From positions 1 to 42,733 of the IMG/VR virus record IMGVR_UViG_3300028192_000007: a stretch of 42,733 nt of DNA; one strand, written 5' to 3'. Shown piece by piece: positions 1 through 8,853 of this stretch. Positions within the stretch are counted from its first letter, which is position 1. Each line of letters starts with the position of its first letter. The notes under the pieces are model-generated. The model worked only from the letters and a program-made list of their open reading frames with translations. It was not told the DNA's origin and did no database searches. A program made the position numbers and the translations under genes. The DNA is from a virus.

Positions 1-1
1 A

Positions 2-1057
2 AGTTTAAAACATTTAAAAACATTAGACGATAATCTATTTGATTCTTGTATTACTGACCCACCATATCATTTGGCGTCTATACTTAAACGATTTGGACCT
101 GGTCAAAAGGGAATTAATAATAGAGACGAAAAGGAAGGTCGTAATGGTCCTTATCATAGAGCTGCTAAAGGATTTATGGGACAGACTTGGGATGGTGGAG
201 ACATTGCATTCCAAAAAGGATTTTGGGAACAAGTTTATAGAACAATAAAACCTGGTGCAGTATTATTAGCATTTGCCGCTCCTAGAAATTATCATAGAAT
301 GGCAGTTGCAATAGAAGACGCTGGGTTTGAAATATTTGATATGATTAATTGGATATATGGAACTGGTTTTCCTAAAAGAAAAAATTATTTAAAACCTGCA
401 CACGAACCTATTGTTATGGCAAGAAAGGGAGTTAACCCTAGCTTAAATGTAGATGATAGTAGAATACCTTATAAGGATGAAAATGATAGAAGTGGTTGGC
501 ATACAACAGGAGCAGATGGTTCTAAAGGTTATATGGGTACAGGTACTTTTAAAATAAGAAAAATTAGTGCTGAAGAAATTAAAGAAAGAACAAAAGATGG
601 TAGATATCCTGCTAATGTAATACACGATGGATCAGATGAAGTAATAGATGAATTTAAAAAATTTGGTGAAACTAAAAGTACAGGTGGTGGTGGTAAAAAA
701 ACAATTTCTAAAAATTTAAATGTATTTAAAAATAAATGGGGAGAAATAACATATCCTAAAGATGTTGGTTTTGGAGATGTTGGAACTCCTGCTAGATTCT
801 TTTATAGTGCAAAAGCAACGAAGAAAGAAAAAGGAGATACGAAACACCCAACGGTTAAACCTTTATCATTAATGAGATATTTAATTAAATTGGTTACACC
901 AAAAGGAGGATTAGTATTAGACCCATTTGCTGGAACAGGTACTACTGGTGAAGCTTGTATTTTAGAAGACAGGCAGTACTATTTAATAGAACAAAGTACA
1001 GATTATATGAAAGATTTAGAAAAGAGATTGAACAAATATAACAAGGCATTTCTATGA
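2..1057 (+). CDS. DNA N6-adenine/N4-cytosine methyltransferase, beta-type motif order (5' partial)
   Basis: The reading frame is open from base 2, so the gene starts before the window. It encodes DPPYH at bases 56-70, the catalytic motif IV of amino-methyltransferases, with no initiation codon needed at the in-frame TTG at 71. Near the C-terminus TVKPLSLMRYLI is followed by DPFAGTGTTGEACI, the AdoMet-binding motif I region. Motif IV before motif I is the beta-class order, typical of phage orphan and restriction-linked methyltransferases. It should transfer a methyl group from AdoMet to adenine N6 or cytosine N4 in a short DNA site. The target-recognition region lies between the motifs, and the specificity cannot be read. 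A second methyltransferase follows at 1159, so the pair may modify phage DNA against host restriction (inference). No restriction endonuclease is visible beside it. Confidence 0.9.
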   Translation, partial: SLKHLKTLDDNLFDSCITDPPYHLASILKRFGPGQKGINNRDEKEGRNGPYHRAAKGFMGQTWDGGDIAFQKGFWEQVYRTIKPGAVLLAFAAPRNYHRMAVAIEDAGFEIFDMINWIYGTGFPKRKNYLKPAHEPIVMARKGVNPSLNVDDSRIPYKDENDRSGWHTTGADGSKGYMGTGTFKIRKISAEEIKERTKDGRYPANVIHDGSDEVIDEFKKFGETKSTGGGGKKTISKNLNVFKNKWGEITYPKDVGFGDVGTPARFFYSAKATKKEKGDTKHPTVKPLSLMRYLIKLVTPKGGLVLDPFAGTGTTGEACILEDRQYYLIEQSTDYMKDLEKRLNKYNKAFL

Positions 1058-1149
1058 GCTTGACAATATCATTATTTTATGTTATGATACCTTTTATATT
1101 AGTATTATTATTATTAATTATGTGGAACAATGAAGACCCTAAACCTTAA
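1054..1149 (+). CDS. possible 31-residue single-span membrane peptide
   Basis: An ATG overlaps the methyltransferase stop (ATGA) and opens a 31-codon frame. Residues 3-23 are almost entirely hydrophobic (I, L, F, V), followed by a short polar tail, WNNEDPKP. The ATGA overlap is the coupling style used throughout this genome. Against it, a good sigma70-like promoter lies inside it (1060-1088), so the stretch may only be a promoter region with a fortuitous open frame. Confidence 0.35.
   Translation: MSLTISLFYVMIPFILVLLLLIMWNNEDPKP
1060..1088 (+). promoter_or_regulatory. sigma70-like promoter for the second methyltransferase
   Basis: TTGACA at 1060-1065, a 17-base spacer, and TATGAT at 1083-1088. 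The -35 box is preceded by GC, as in several other promoters of this window. The next convincing gene starts at 1159. Confidence 0.6.
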
Positions 1150-1158
1150 AGAGAAGTA

Positions 1159-2400
1159 ATGGATTTATATACAACAGATTTAAAAGAGTTTGCTAATGAA
1201 GATGGTCTACCTGTTATGGATTCTATTCAGTTTAAAAGATGGACTGAAAAATTAGGTAAGGAAAGATTTAGAGAAGTACTAGCAGAATACATTGCTACTT
1301 ACAGACCACCATTTCCTTTAAATCATATTTCATATGAAGATATGAAAAACAATATTATACAATTAAGTAAATTTGATACTAGAAAAATTTGTACACCTAA
1401 AGAACAAAGTGATAAAGATGTATTTGATAAATATGATGACTATAAGTATCCATATTCAAAATATGGTTTAGGACTAATTGACGCTCCTAGTACATATGGT
1501 AAATGTAGTAATTATTTTCATCAACATTTAAGATTAAATTGTTCAAGTTATAGTTTTAGAGCAACAATGGAAGTTTTTAAAAATGGTAGTGCAAAAGATA
1601 TATGGAAGTGTCTAGGTGCATTATGGAGAGGTGTAAATAGTACTAAAGATTTATCACCACCTAGTTATAGAGAAGCAATAAGATTAGGTACATATGTTGC
1701 AACACAATTTAAACCAGTTGTTGCAAAAACAATATATGATATGACTAAAGCAAATACCGTATTAGATACTTCTATGGGTTGGGGAGATAGACTTGCTGGT
1801 TTCTTTTCTAGTAATGCAAAAGAATATTATGGTTGTGACCCAAACCCTAACACATATAAACAATATGAGAAACAGATTAAAGAGTATAGTAAATTCTTTC
1901 CAGGCAAAAAAGTTAAGATGTGGAATTGTGGTGCAGAAGATTTACCTTATAACGAACTACCAGATATAGATTGTGCATTTACAAGTCCACCTTATTTTGC
2001 TACTGAACAATATAACAAAGGTGGAGAGAAAGAAGAATTACAATCGTGGAGTAAATTTAATGAGTATGAGAAATGGCGTGATGAGTTTTATCTTCCAGTT
2101 GCAGAAAAGACTTTAAGTAAAAGTAAATTTATGTTAGTTAATATAATGGATCCTAAAATTAATAATGTAAGGTATAGGTCAAGTGATGAACTAATAAATA
2201 GATATAAAGATAAGTTTCTAGGTCAAATTGGTATGAGAATTATGCAAAGACCTCAAGGTCCTGCTAAATTTAAAACCAAAGAAGAACTGAATAAATTTAT
2301 GGCAATGACTTATATAGAAAATGTATGGTGTTTTGGACCTAAAGATTATGACTTTTTTTCATCAAGTAGAAAAGCGACATTAGAGAACTTCTTATGCTAG
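1159..2400 (+). CDS. DNA amino-methyltransferase with TSPPYF motif
   Basis: 413 residues. Residues 201-215 (VLDTSMGWGDRLAGF) look like AdoMet-binding motif I. A CGAEDLPY segment follows near 257-264, and TSPPYF at 275-280 is catalytic motif IV, (D/N/S)PPY. Motif I before motif IV with short spacing is unlike the neighbouring enzyme at 2-1057, so the two are not recent duplicates. About 190 residues precede motif I and may carry target recognition or a separate domain. TSPPY enzymes are usually N4-cytosine or N6-adenine methyltransferases, and which base is modified cannot be decided here. AGAGAAGTAATG gives a usable ribosome site, and a sigma70-like promoter lies about 70 bases upstream. The 3' end overlaps the next gene by 7 bases. 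Confidence 0.85.
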   Translation: MDLYTTDLKEFANEDGLPVMDSIQFKRWTEKLGKERFREVLAEYIATYRPPFPLNHISYEDMKNNIIQLSKFDTRKICTPKEQSDKDVFDKYDDYKYPYSKYGLGLIDAPSTYGKCSNYFHQHLRLNCSSYSFRATMEVFKNGSAKDIWKCLGALWRGVNSTKDLSPPSYREAIRLGTYVATQFKPVVAKTIYDMTKANTVLDTSMGWGDRLAGFFSSNAKEYYGCDPNPNTYKQYEKQIKEYSKFFPGKKVKMWNCGAEDLPYNELPDIDCAFTSPPYFATEQYNKGGEKEELQSWSKFNEYEKWRDEFYLPVAEKTLSKSKFMLVNIMDPKINNVRYRSSDELINRYKDKFLGQIGMRIMQRPQGPAKFKTKEELNKFMAMTYIENVWCFGPKDYDFFSSSRKATLENFLC

Positions 2401-2732
2401 GAAAAGGAATGCCAATAAGTAAAAAAGATTACGAAGATTTAAAACCATATTACGACTATCAAAGGAAAGTTGAATATAATAGAGAAGCAGTTTTTAATAT
2501 GACAATGAACTTTGAAGGTCGTATATATGACCAATTCGGTCCAGTTTCATTACCAGAATTTAAAACTAACTTATGGGATAAGATAAGACCAGAGGAGTAT
2601 GAGGAACCACCAAGCGATTGGGTTCCTAAAGAGGAGAATTTGAGAGTAGAAGGTGAAGTTTTTAATGAATATAAACGATTTGACTTTCTAGCAACTCATA
2701 GAAAAAAGGTAGCTAGAGGAAGACAAGTGTAG
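2394..2732 (+). CDS. hypothetical protein, 112 aa
   Basis: It starts inside the last codons of the methyltransferase and ends just before the uvsX promoter, so it is the last gene of that small operon. The product is highly charged and rich in Tyr, Glu, Lys and Pro, with a basic C-terminus (HRKKVARGRQV). No membrane segment, signal peptide or known motif is visible. The coupling to the methyltransferase suggests co-expression only; no function is assigned. Confidence 0.7.
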   Translation: MLGKGMPISKKDYEDLKPYYDYQRKVEYNREAVFNMTMNFEGRIYDQFGPVSLPEFKTNLWDKIRPEEYEEPPSDWVPKEENLRVEGEVFNEYKRFDFLATHRKKVARGRQV

Positions 2733-2736
2733 GCTA

Positions 2737-2765
2737 TTGACATTTAATCAGATATAGTATAGTAT
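2737..2765 (+). promoter_or_regulatory. sigma70-like promoter before uvsX
   Basis: TTGACA at 2737-2742, 17 bases, then TAGTAT at 2760-2765. The same -10 hexamer is used before the primase gene. The predicted start (about 2772) would sit only about 3 bases before the uvsX ATG at 2775. The GGAG at 2766-2769 would lie upstream of that start and would serve only read-through transcripts. Confidence 0.6.
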
Positions 2766-2774
2766 GGAGACAAT

Positions 2775-3788
2775 ATGAACGATTTTTTAAAAGACATTAT
2801 TAAAGAGACAGGCAATGAATATGCAACATTAGCAAGTGAAGGCGTTGACGCTGGTGATGTATCAAGTTTTGTAGATACAGGTTGTTATTCTCTTAACGCT
2901 TTATTATCAGGAAGTATATACGGTGGAATGCCTGGCAATAAAATTACTGCAATCGCAGGAGAAGCTGCTACAGGAAAAACATTTTTTGCATTAGGTATCT
3001 GTAAACATTTTTTAGACGCCAATAAAGACGCAGGTGTTATTTACTTTGAAAGTGAAAGTGCTGTATCTAAAAATATGATTGAAGATAGAGGCATTGATAG
3101 TAAAAGATTTGTAGTAGTACCAGTTTCAACCGTACAAGAATTCAGAACACAATCAATAAAAGTAGTTGACAAATACCTAGAACAAGCTGAAGATAAACGA
3201 AAACCAATTATGTTCGTATTAGATAGTTTAGGTATGCTATCTACTACAAAAGAAATGGCAGACACAGCAGAAGGTAAAGAGACCAGAGATATGACAAGGT
3301 CTCAAATTGTGAAGTCTACATTTAGAGTATTAACATTGAAGTTAGGCAAAGCAGATATACCTATGATTATGACCAATCATACTTATGATGTTATAGGTTC
3401 AATGTTTCCACAAAAAGAAATGGGTGGCGGTCACGGATTAAAGTACGCTGCTTCATCAATCATTTATCTAAGCAGAAGAAAATTAAAAGACGGCACAGAA
3501 GTTGTCGGTAATATTATTCATTGTAAAAATTATAAAAGTAGATTAACAAAAGAAAATGCCAAAGTTGATGTAATGTTAACTTATCAAAAAGGATTAGATA
3601 GGTACTATGGTTTATTAGACATTGCAGAAGCAGGTGGTATCTTTAAGAAAATATCTACAAGATATGAAACGCCAGATGGTACAAAAGCATTTGGTAAATC
3701 TATTAATGACAATCCAGAAAAGTATTTTACAAAAGAAGTATTACAGAAGATAGATGAACAAGCAAAAAAACAATTCCTCTACGGATAA
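2775..3788 (+). CDS. uvsX: UvsX, RecA-family recombinase
   Basis: 337 residues, similar in size to marine T4-like UvsX and shorter than T4's 391. It pairs single-stranded DNA with homologous duplex during recombination-dependent replication and repair. Walker A is GEAATGKT at 62-69. Walker B is the hydrophobic strand ending in [14 protein letters not shown]-binding-loop-like segment contains [13 protein letters not shown]. The neighbour order uvsX, small gene, gp41 helicase matches T4-like marine phages, so recombination and replisome genes are co-transcribed. GGAG lies 5 bases before the ATG, and the gene has its own promoter. The 3' end overlaps the next gene by 35 bases. Confidence 0.95.
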   Translation: MNDFLKDIIKETGNEYATLASEGVDAGDVSSFVDTGCYSLNALLSGSIYGGMPGNKITAIAGEAATGKTFFALGICKHFLDANKDAGVIYFESESAVSKNMIEDRGIDSKRFVVVPVSTVQEFRTQSIKVVDKYLEQAEDKRKPIMFVLDSLGMLSTTKEMADTAEGKETRDMTRSQIVKSTFRVLTLKLGKADIPMIMTNHTYDVIGSMFPQKEMGGGHGLKYAASSIIYLSRRKLKDGTEVVGNIIHCKNYKSRLTKENAKVDVMLTYQKGLDRYYGLLDIAEAGGIFKKISTRYETPDGTKAFGKSINDNPEKYFTKEVLQKIDEQAKKQFLYG

Positions 3789-4071
3789 AAGATATGTCTT
3801 TGCTCAAAGACCAGGAGACGATTTTAGTTGTATAAAACTCGTTGAAGGTATATACAAAGATGTTATTTACAGATATGGTAAGGTACAATTTAGTAAGGAA
3901 CCATTAGACAATGGCAAAATGCCTTTGCAATTTGAGTGGACTTTATTAAAGAAACCAGATGAATTAGATTTAGATAAAGACCAACCAGGTTTTATAAAGT
4001 ATATTGGAGATATATTAATTGAAATTATGGAAGAAAAATTAGAAGCTGGAACATTATTAGATGACAAATAG
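3754..4071 (+). CDS. conserved small protein between uvsX and helicase, 105 aa
   Basis: It starts within uvsX and overlaps gp41 by 11 bases, so it is translationally coupled on both sides. The sequence is mixed alpha/beta with alternating charged and aromatic residues ([18 protein letters not shown] at the C-terminus) and no membrane segment. A gene of this size is commonly found at this position in T4-like marine phages, so a replication accessory role is plausible, but no domain is recognised. No better start exists downstream of 3754 before the conserved-looking part. Confidence 0.75.
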   Translation: MNKQKNNSSTDKRYVFAQRPGDDFSCIKLVEGIYKDVIYRYGKVQFSKEPLDNGKMPLQFEWTLLKKPDELDLDKDQPGFIKYIGDILIEIMEEKLEAGTLLDDK

Positions 4072-5425
4072 ATTAGAAGATACAATATTAAGTAATTTAA
4101 TTTTTAATGAGGAGTATACAAGAAAAGCAATACCTTTTTTAAAGGATGAATACTTTGGTACAAGGTCAGACAAAATTATGTTTGCTTGTATAGATGACTT
4201 TGTAAATAAATATAATAATCTTCCGACCAAAGAGACCTTGATAATAGAATTAAATAATCGTAAGGATATTAATGAGGAAGAATTTAAGGCTATAAAAACA
4301 ACAATAAATGGATTAACTCCAACTAAAGTTGATTTACAATGGTTACTTGACACTACGGAGAGATTCTGTAAAGACAAGGCGGTTAACAATGCAGTACTTC
4401 ACGGCATTAAAATCTTGGATGGAAAAGACAAGAAAAGAACTCCAGAGGCCATTCCTGGCATTTTATCTGAAGCTCTTGCTGTATCTTTTGATAATCATAT
4501 TGGGCACGATTATTTGGATGACGCAGACGCAAGATTTGATTATTACCATAGGAAGGAATTAAGACTTCCTTTTGACTTACAATATTTTAATAGAATAACT
4601 AAAGGTGGTGTTCCACAGAAGACGCTTAATGTTTGTCTTGCTGGAACTGGTGTAGGTAAGTCTTTGTTTATGTGCCACCTTGCTGCTTCAAGTTTATTAG
4701 AAGGTAAAAATGTTTTATATATTACTTTAGAAATGGCAGAAGAAAGAATTGCTGAAAGAATAGACGCAAACTTATTAGATGTAACCACAGATGATTTATA
4801 CGCATTACCAAAACAAATGTATGATGACCGAGTTGAAAGATTGAAAAAAAGAGGTCCAGGTAAATTAATTATTAAAGAATATCCAACTGCCGCTGCTCAT
4901 AGTGGACATTTCAAAGCATTATTAAATGAACTTGCATTAAAGAAAACTTTTAAACCAGATGTATTGTTTATAGATTATTTAAACATATGTGCTTCAAGTA
5001 GATTTAAAGGTGGTAATATATCATCTTATTTTTATATCAAAGCAATCGCAGAAGAATTAAGAGGTCTTGCTGTTGAGTTTAAATTACCTATATTCACAGC
5101 AACACAAACTACAAGAAGTGGATTTACATCAACAGATATAGGTTTAGAAGATACAGCAGAAAGTTTTGGTCTACCAGCAACAGCAGATTTTATGTTTGCT
5201 CTTATAGCTAGTGAAGAATTAGACGCATTAAATCAAATGAAAGTTAAGCAACTTAAAAATAGATATAGTGACCCAGCAATCAATCGTAGTTTTATTATAG
5301 GCGTTGATAGAAGTAAGATGAGATTGTATGATGTAGAACAAAAAGCACAAAATATAGTAGACGCTAATCAGGAGAAGGAAGTTAAAGTGGATCCGTACGA
5401 TAAGTTTTCTGACTTCAAAGTATAA
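4061..5425 (+). CDS. 41: gp41-like replicative DNA helicase (DnaB family)
   Basis: 454 residues, close to T4 gp41. It is the hexameric 5'-3' helicase that unwinds the fork and works with the gp61 primase encoded at 27721. The N-terminal ~150 residues are the helical interaction domain. Walker A is GTGVGKS at 195-201. LYITLEMAEERIAERID is the following helicase motif, and DVLFIDYLNI is Walker B. TATQTTRSG carries the sensor glutamine, and DRSKMR lies near the C-terminus. The family is clear and no key residue is missing. The start overlaps the previous gene, the normal coupling here. Confidence 0.95.
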   Translation: MTNRLEDTILSNLIFNEEYTRKAIPFLKDEYFGTRSDKIMFACIDDFVNKYNNLPTKETLIIELNNRKDINEEEFKAIKTTINGLTPTKVDLQWLLDTTERFCKDKAVNNAVLHGIKILDGKDKKRTPEAIPGILSEALAVSFDNHIGHDYLDDADARFDYYHRKELRLPFDLQYFNRITKGGVPQKTLNVCLAGTGVGKSLFMCHLAASSLLEGKNVLYITLEMAEERIAERIDANLLDVTTDDLYALPKQMYDDRVERLKKRGPGKLIIKEYPTAAAHSGHFKALLNELALKKTFKPDVLFIDYLNICASSRFKGGNISSYFYIKAIAEELRGLAVEFKLPIFTATQTTRSGFTSTDIGLEDTAESFGLPATADFMFALIASEELDALNQMKVKQLKNRYSDPAINRSFIIGVDRSKMRLYDVEQKAQNIVDANQEKEVKVDPYDKFSDFKV

Positions 5426-5426
5426 A

Positions 5427-5690
5427 ATGCCAAGAAAAAATACTGACATATTAAAACAAAAGCAATCCAGACCTTTGCAACCAGGTGAGAAATTACATTA
5501 TATTAAATCTATGGTAAAGAAAAAAGGTAAGATATATTGGAGGGTTACTGAAAAACCTACAAATGTTATAGTTAAAGATTGTTTTTTTGAACAGGATGCT
5601 AGAACATTAGTTAGATTTCAAAATAAGAATAGAGTATGGGAAAACAATGGTGGTATTCCACACTTTCTTTGTGATATCCAACCAGATTAA
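5427..5690 (+). CDS. hypothetical protein, 87 aa
   Basis: It begins one base after the helicase stop and ends immediately before the tRNA gene. The product is basic (many Lys/Arg), with a probable beta-rich core, and Cys residues at about positions 51 and 82. No spaced Cys pair forms a zinc ribbon. It could be a small nucleic-acid-associated protein co-expressed with the helicase, but no family is recognised. Confidence 0.7.
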   Translation: MPRKNTDILKQKQSRPLQPGEKLHYIKSMVKKKGKIYWRVTEKPTNVIVKDCFFEQDARTLVRFQNKNRVWENNGGIPHFLCDIQPD

Positions 5691-5764
5691 GCGGGTATAG
5701 TATAATGGTATTATTACACCCTTCCAAGGTGAGGATGTCAGTCCGATTCTGACTACCCGCTCCA
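5691..5764 (+). tRNA. tRNA-Gly(tcc): tRNA-Gly, anticodon UCC
   Basis: Acceptor stem GCGGGTA (5691-5697) pairs with TACCCGC (5754-5760). The anticodon loop CTTCCAA (5721-5727) carries TCC at 5723-5725. The T arm GTCAG-TCCGATT-CTGAC is canonical. The 3' end TCCA shows that CCA is encoded. It decodes GGA (and by wobble GGG) glycine codons. It sits exactly at the junction between the replication block and the late virion block. Confidence 0.95.
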
Positions 5765-5773
5765 AATATTACA

Positions 5774-5781
5774 TATAAATA
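5774..5781 (+). promoter_or_regulatory. T4-type late promoter box TATAAATA
   Basis: A perfect TATAAATA, the T4 late promoter element read by sigma-factor gp55 with clamp gp45, in the gap after the tRNA and 8 bases before the ATG at 5790. T4 spacing would start the transcript at about 5788, making the first virion-block gene nearly leaderless. Confidence 0.6.
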
Positions 5782-5789
5782 ATATTACT

Positions 5790-7124
5790 ATGGCAGATTC
5801 ACCTAAAGAAGCAGAAGCGGCTCAAGCATTGTTTTGTTCTATCGCAGATTTTGTGGGTAAAACAAATGTATCAAAAGTCCTTAACTTAAAAACTTATCCA
5901 AAGTATAAAGATTTTAAGACAAAACAAGATAAAACCATAACACCTGCTTTTGGAAAACTTAAAACTCCTGGACTTTCTTTAAAAGATATAGAGAAATTTC
6001 TGACATCAAATCAATCTTGGTATGAATCGTCTGTTATAATTGCTGTTAAACTAATTACATCTTTATCAGAAATTAATAGAAAATTTACAAAAATAGAAAA
6101 ACCAAAATGGCAAGATTTTGTTTATGTTAGAGGTGCAAAACCAGATAAAAACCGTTCTGCTAATACTATGGAAAATATAGGAGCTTTATTTAAAATTGCT
6201 AATGATAATGATAAACAATTCGGTGATGTTAATAAATGGAGTCCTGCAGATATATTTTTTGTATCAGATAAAGGAAGAGAATCAGTTAAGGAAGAATTAG
6301 ACGCATTAAATACAACAGCAACAAAAGGATCAGGAAAAGTAATTGAAAGTTATGACTTCATTGATTTAAATAAACTTGTAAATGGTTTAGTTGCTAGTGG
6401 TGATATATTACCTTTATCTTTAAAGAAAGCAGTTAAGACAGCAAGTTTATACAAATATAATTTTAATAGAAAACAAGATGAGAAAGAACTAGCAGATATT
6501 AAATATTATGGAGTGAGTGATTGGAGCACAAAATATAAAACAGGTAAAACCAGAGATATTCAAATTTATTTTAGTAAAAATAAAAATTCTAAACTTAAAA
6601 TGAGGCACGACCCACATACTAACACAATAGGTGGAGCTTCAGGAGCTAATAGAGCAATTAAAGCAGAAATAGAAATTTCTGGTTCTCCTGCTCGTGGTGG
6701 GTCAACTTCTAGTATAACTATTATAAGTAATATTTTAGCACTAGTTGATAAAAAATTATCTAAAGATTGGTTAACAGCATATGATAAAGGTATTAAAGCT
6801 TATACAATAGCAATGGCTGATTTAAATAAATCATATAACATTACGACAGGTATGAAGTCAGCTGACTTAAAAGCAAGACCAGCACCAAAAACTGGTCCAG
6901 CAAAAGGTATGAATGGCAACAAACAATATGAAGAATATAAAAAAGAAAGAATTGATTTAAGTGGTGAACATTTATTGAATGAAGTTATGCCAGTTATATA
7001 CAAGTGGTTTAAGGGTAATGAAGGTGGTAAAAGAGATAGATTAAATACTAAAGTTCTTCAAAAATTTATAGAATATGCCTCTAGTAGGTCACCTCAATCT
7101 GGTAAATTTGTAATCGCAAAGTAG
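5790..7124 (+). CDS. late-region protein of unknown function, 444 aa
   Basis: It is preceded directly by a TATAAATA late box, and no Shine-Dalgarno is seen before the ATG. The protein is soluble, rich in Lys, Ser and Asp, with no signal peptide or membrane span. Features include a central RHDPHTNTIGGASGANRAIKAEIEIS stretch rich in Gly/Ala and a C-terminal MPVIYKWFKGNEGGKRDR segment. No enzymatic motif is recognised. It begins the late virion block, so a structural or assembly role is likely (inference from context). Asp-Ala is encoded GAC-GCN where GAT-GC would otherwise form, as elsewhere in the window. Confidence 0.8.
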   Translation: MADSPKEAEAAQALFCSIADFVGKTNVSKVLNLKTYPKYKDFKTKQDKTITPAFGKLKTPGLSLKDIEKFLTSNQSWYESSVIIAVKLITSLSEINRKFTKIEKPKWQDFVYVRGAKPDKNRSANTMENIGALFKIANDNDKQFGDVNKWSPADIFFVSDKGRESVKEELDALNTTATKGSGKVIESYDFIDLNKLVNGLVASGDILPLSLKKAVKTASLYKYNFNRKQDEKELADIKYYGVSDWSTKYKTGKTRDIQIYFSKNKNSKLKMRHDPHTNTIGGASGANRAIKAEIEISGSPARGGSTSSITIISNILALVDKKLSKDWLTAYDKGIKAYTIAMADLNKSYNITTGMKSADLKARPAPKTGPAKGMNGNKQYEEYKKERIDLSGEHLLNEVMPVIYKWFKGNEGGKRDRLNTKVLQKFIEYASSRSPQSGKFVIAK

Positions 7125-7132
7125 TATAAATA
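7125..7132 (+). promoter_or_regulatory. T4-type late promoter box TATAAATA
   Basis: A perfect TATAAATA immediately after the stop of the 444-aa gene. The predicted start, about 7139, leaves a leader of about 62 bases before the ATG at 7201. Confidence 0.6.
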
Positions 7133-7200
7133 TAAGAAACGAAGTGAAGTAGTATATTAATGGATAGTTTATTTGTGTATGGAAAAAATGAAGGGAAAAA

Positions 7201-8418
7201 ATGTTTAGTTTTAAAGGATATTCTAGCTCTGGAACAAATACACACCTAGAGCATTTAGAAGATAGTATAATCAATGACGGTGCCAAAGGTGGCAGAAACG
7301 CTATAGCGTTTTTAAAATCTTTGCGAAAGATGTTATCTGCTAGCACCAGCAAAAAAGTTAATGTAACCGTTAAGTGGGATGGTGCACCTGCTATTATATC
7401 TGGAACTAATCCAGAAAATGGCAAATTCTTTGTCGGCACTAAATCAGTATTCAATAAAACTCCAAAAATAAATTACACTTCAGCAGACATAGCAAGAAAC
7501 CATCCAGGTGGTGTTGCTTCTAAATTACAAGTTGCTTTAAGAGAATTAAAGAAACTAGGTATAAGAGGTATTGTTCAAGGCGATTGTTTGTTTACAAGTG
7601 AAGATAAACAAGTAGCTAATATAGATGGTCAATCTATGATTACTTTTACTCCAAACACAATCACATATGCAATGCCTATTGATAGTCCAGTAGGTAGACA
7701 AATTGCACGAGCAAGATTTGGTATAGTTTTTCACACACAATATAATGGTAAGACTATGAATAGTTTAAGTGCTTCTTATGGATTTGTAAGAGGAGTCCGT
7801 AGTGGTTCAGTATGGGTACCGTCTGCTCAATATAAAGACGCAAGTGGAAGTGCTAGTTTTAACAAAGGTGAGATTTCTAAATTCAATTCAATGTTAAGAA
7901 TGGCAGAAGGTAGTTTAAATAAAGCTGCTCCACTATTAAATGAGTTTGATAGTAGAGACCCAATATCAGTAGGGTTTAGATTAAAAAGTTATTTTAATTC
8001 TATCGTAAGAGATAGTAGAGGTACAATAGGAAGTGTTAAAGTACTACAACAGAATTTTAGAAGTTATTACGAAAACTTTATAGACGCAGAAATAGACGCT
8101 AGAAAAACTGCAAAAGGTAAAGCAAAATTTAAAGACGCAAAAGAAATGAACTTACTTTTTATTGATAGAAATAAACCAGCGTTATATTTTGCGATTGCAA
8201 GTTATATAACATTACAAACTTGTAAGAATATATTATTACAAAAGTTAGCACAGATACAAAGTGTTGGACATTTTATTAGAACAAATACTGGTTATAGGGT
8301 AACCGCACCTGAAGGATTTGTTGCTACAGATAGAGTAGGTAATGTAGTTAAGTTAGTAGATAGATTAGAATTTAGTAGAGCAAACTTCAATGTGTCCAAG
8401 GATTGGGTAAAAGGATAG
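7201..8418 (+). CDS. KxDG nucleotidyltransferase/ligase-like protein in the virion block, 405 aa
   Basis: The notable motif is VTVKWDGAPAI at about 55-65. K58-W-D-G61 has the KxDG form of the adenylated lysine in ATP-dependent DNA/RNA ligases and mRNA capping enzymes. Further on, GIVQGDCLF and FGIVFHTQYNG lie where ligase motifs III and IIIa would be expected. A canonical motif V (KxK) is not obvious, so activity is uncertain. A separate possibility is a ligase-fold virion protein that no longer catalyses. It starts after AAGGG with a late TATAAATA box 69 bases upstream, indicating late expression. No T4 homologue of known function is recognised. The next gene starts one base after the stop. 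Confidence 0.65.
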   Translation: MFSFKGYSSSGTNTHLEHLEDSIINDGAKGGRNAIAFLKSLRKMLSASTSKKVNVTVKWDGAPAIISGTNPENGKFFVGTKSVFNKTPKINYTSADIARNHPGGVASKLQVALRELKKLGIRGIVQGDCLFTSEDKQVANIDGQSMITFTPNTITYAMPIDSPVGRQIARARFGIVFHTQYNGKTMNSLSASYGFVRGVRSGSVWVPSAQYKDASGSASFNKGEISKFNSMLRMAEGSLNKAAPLLNEFDSRDPISVGFRLKSYFNSIVRDSRGTIGSVKVLQQNFRSYYENFIDAEIDARKTAKGKAKFKDAKEMNLLFIDRNKPALYFAIASYITLQTCKNILLQKLAQIQSVGHFIRTNTGYRVTAPEGFVATDRVGNVVKLVDRLEFSRANFNVSKDWVKG

Positions 8419-8419
8419 T

Positions 8420-8584
8420 ATGAAATGTAAAAGTTGTCACCATAAGTGTCATTGTGATAATGAATTACACGCTGATGAGTATGGTATATGTGTATGTGAT
8501 GATTGTAAATGTAATGATGTCACCTTTACAGACGACACAGCAATGATAGATGAGACAGATGACACAGCAATGATGGATGTATAA
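8420..8584 (+). CDS. Cys-rich zinc-binding-like miniprotein, 54 aa
   Basis: The first half carries MKCKSCHHKCHC and then CVCDDCKC, giving eight cysteines plus histidines in CxxC/CxC spacing, typical of a small metal-binding knuckle. The second half is acidic and contains a repeated DDTAM unit. It is joined by TAATG overlap to the next gene and lies one base after the previous stop, so it is expressed in the late operon. No family is recognised; metal binding is inferred from the cysteine spacing. Confidence 0.6.
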   Translation: MKCKSCHHKCHCDNELHADEYGICVCDDCKCNDVTFTDDTAMIDETDDTAMMDV

Positions 8585-8853
8585 TGAGATTTTTTAGTAG
8601 TAATGGTGAAGTATCATCACCACAACAAGTTTGGGATAATTTAATAGGACCTGGTTTTTCATTAAAGGAAAAAAGTCCTAGAAGAAAAGAAAAGAAGAAA
8701 CCAAAGAAGAATAAGGATAAGAAAAAGAAGAAAGTATATATGAGTAGGGATAAAGTAACCAAAATGAAGAACGGTTCTTATAATATTAAAACGGAAGTTA
8801 GAGAGTATAATTCTAGCGAAGATGAATTTGGTGGCGGTTGGGTCCGTGAGTAA
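8584..8853 (+). CDS. Lys-rich basic protein, 89 aa
   Basis: It starts in the TAATG overlap with the Cys-rich gene. Residues about 29-52 are an almost unbroken run of Lys/Arg/Pro (roughly KKxKKP type), suggesting contact with nucleic acid or with an acidic partner. The ends are ordinary (FSSNGEVSSPQQVWDNLIGPGF and EYNSSEDEFGGGWVRE). No domain is recognised. Its late-operon position makes a DNA-condensing or virion role possible (inference). Confidence 0.65.
   Translation: MRFFSSNGEVSSPQQVWDNLIGPGFSLKEKSPRRKEKKKPKKNKDKKKKKVYMSRDKVTKMKNGSYNIKTEVREYNSSEDEFGGGWVRE

Noticed and set aside
4344-4375. TTGACA within the helicase gene as a promoter
   Set aside because: No acceptable -10 at proper spacing, and it lies in conserved coding sequence.
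7161-7250. short frame overlapping the start of the 7201 gene
   Set aside because: It overlaps the KxDG protein, which has the better start, and ends without a coupled gene.
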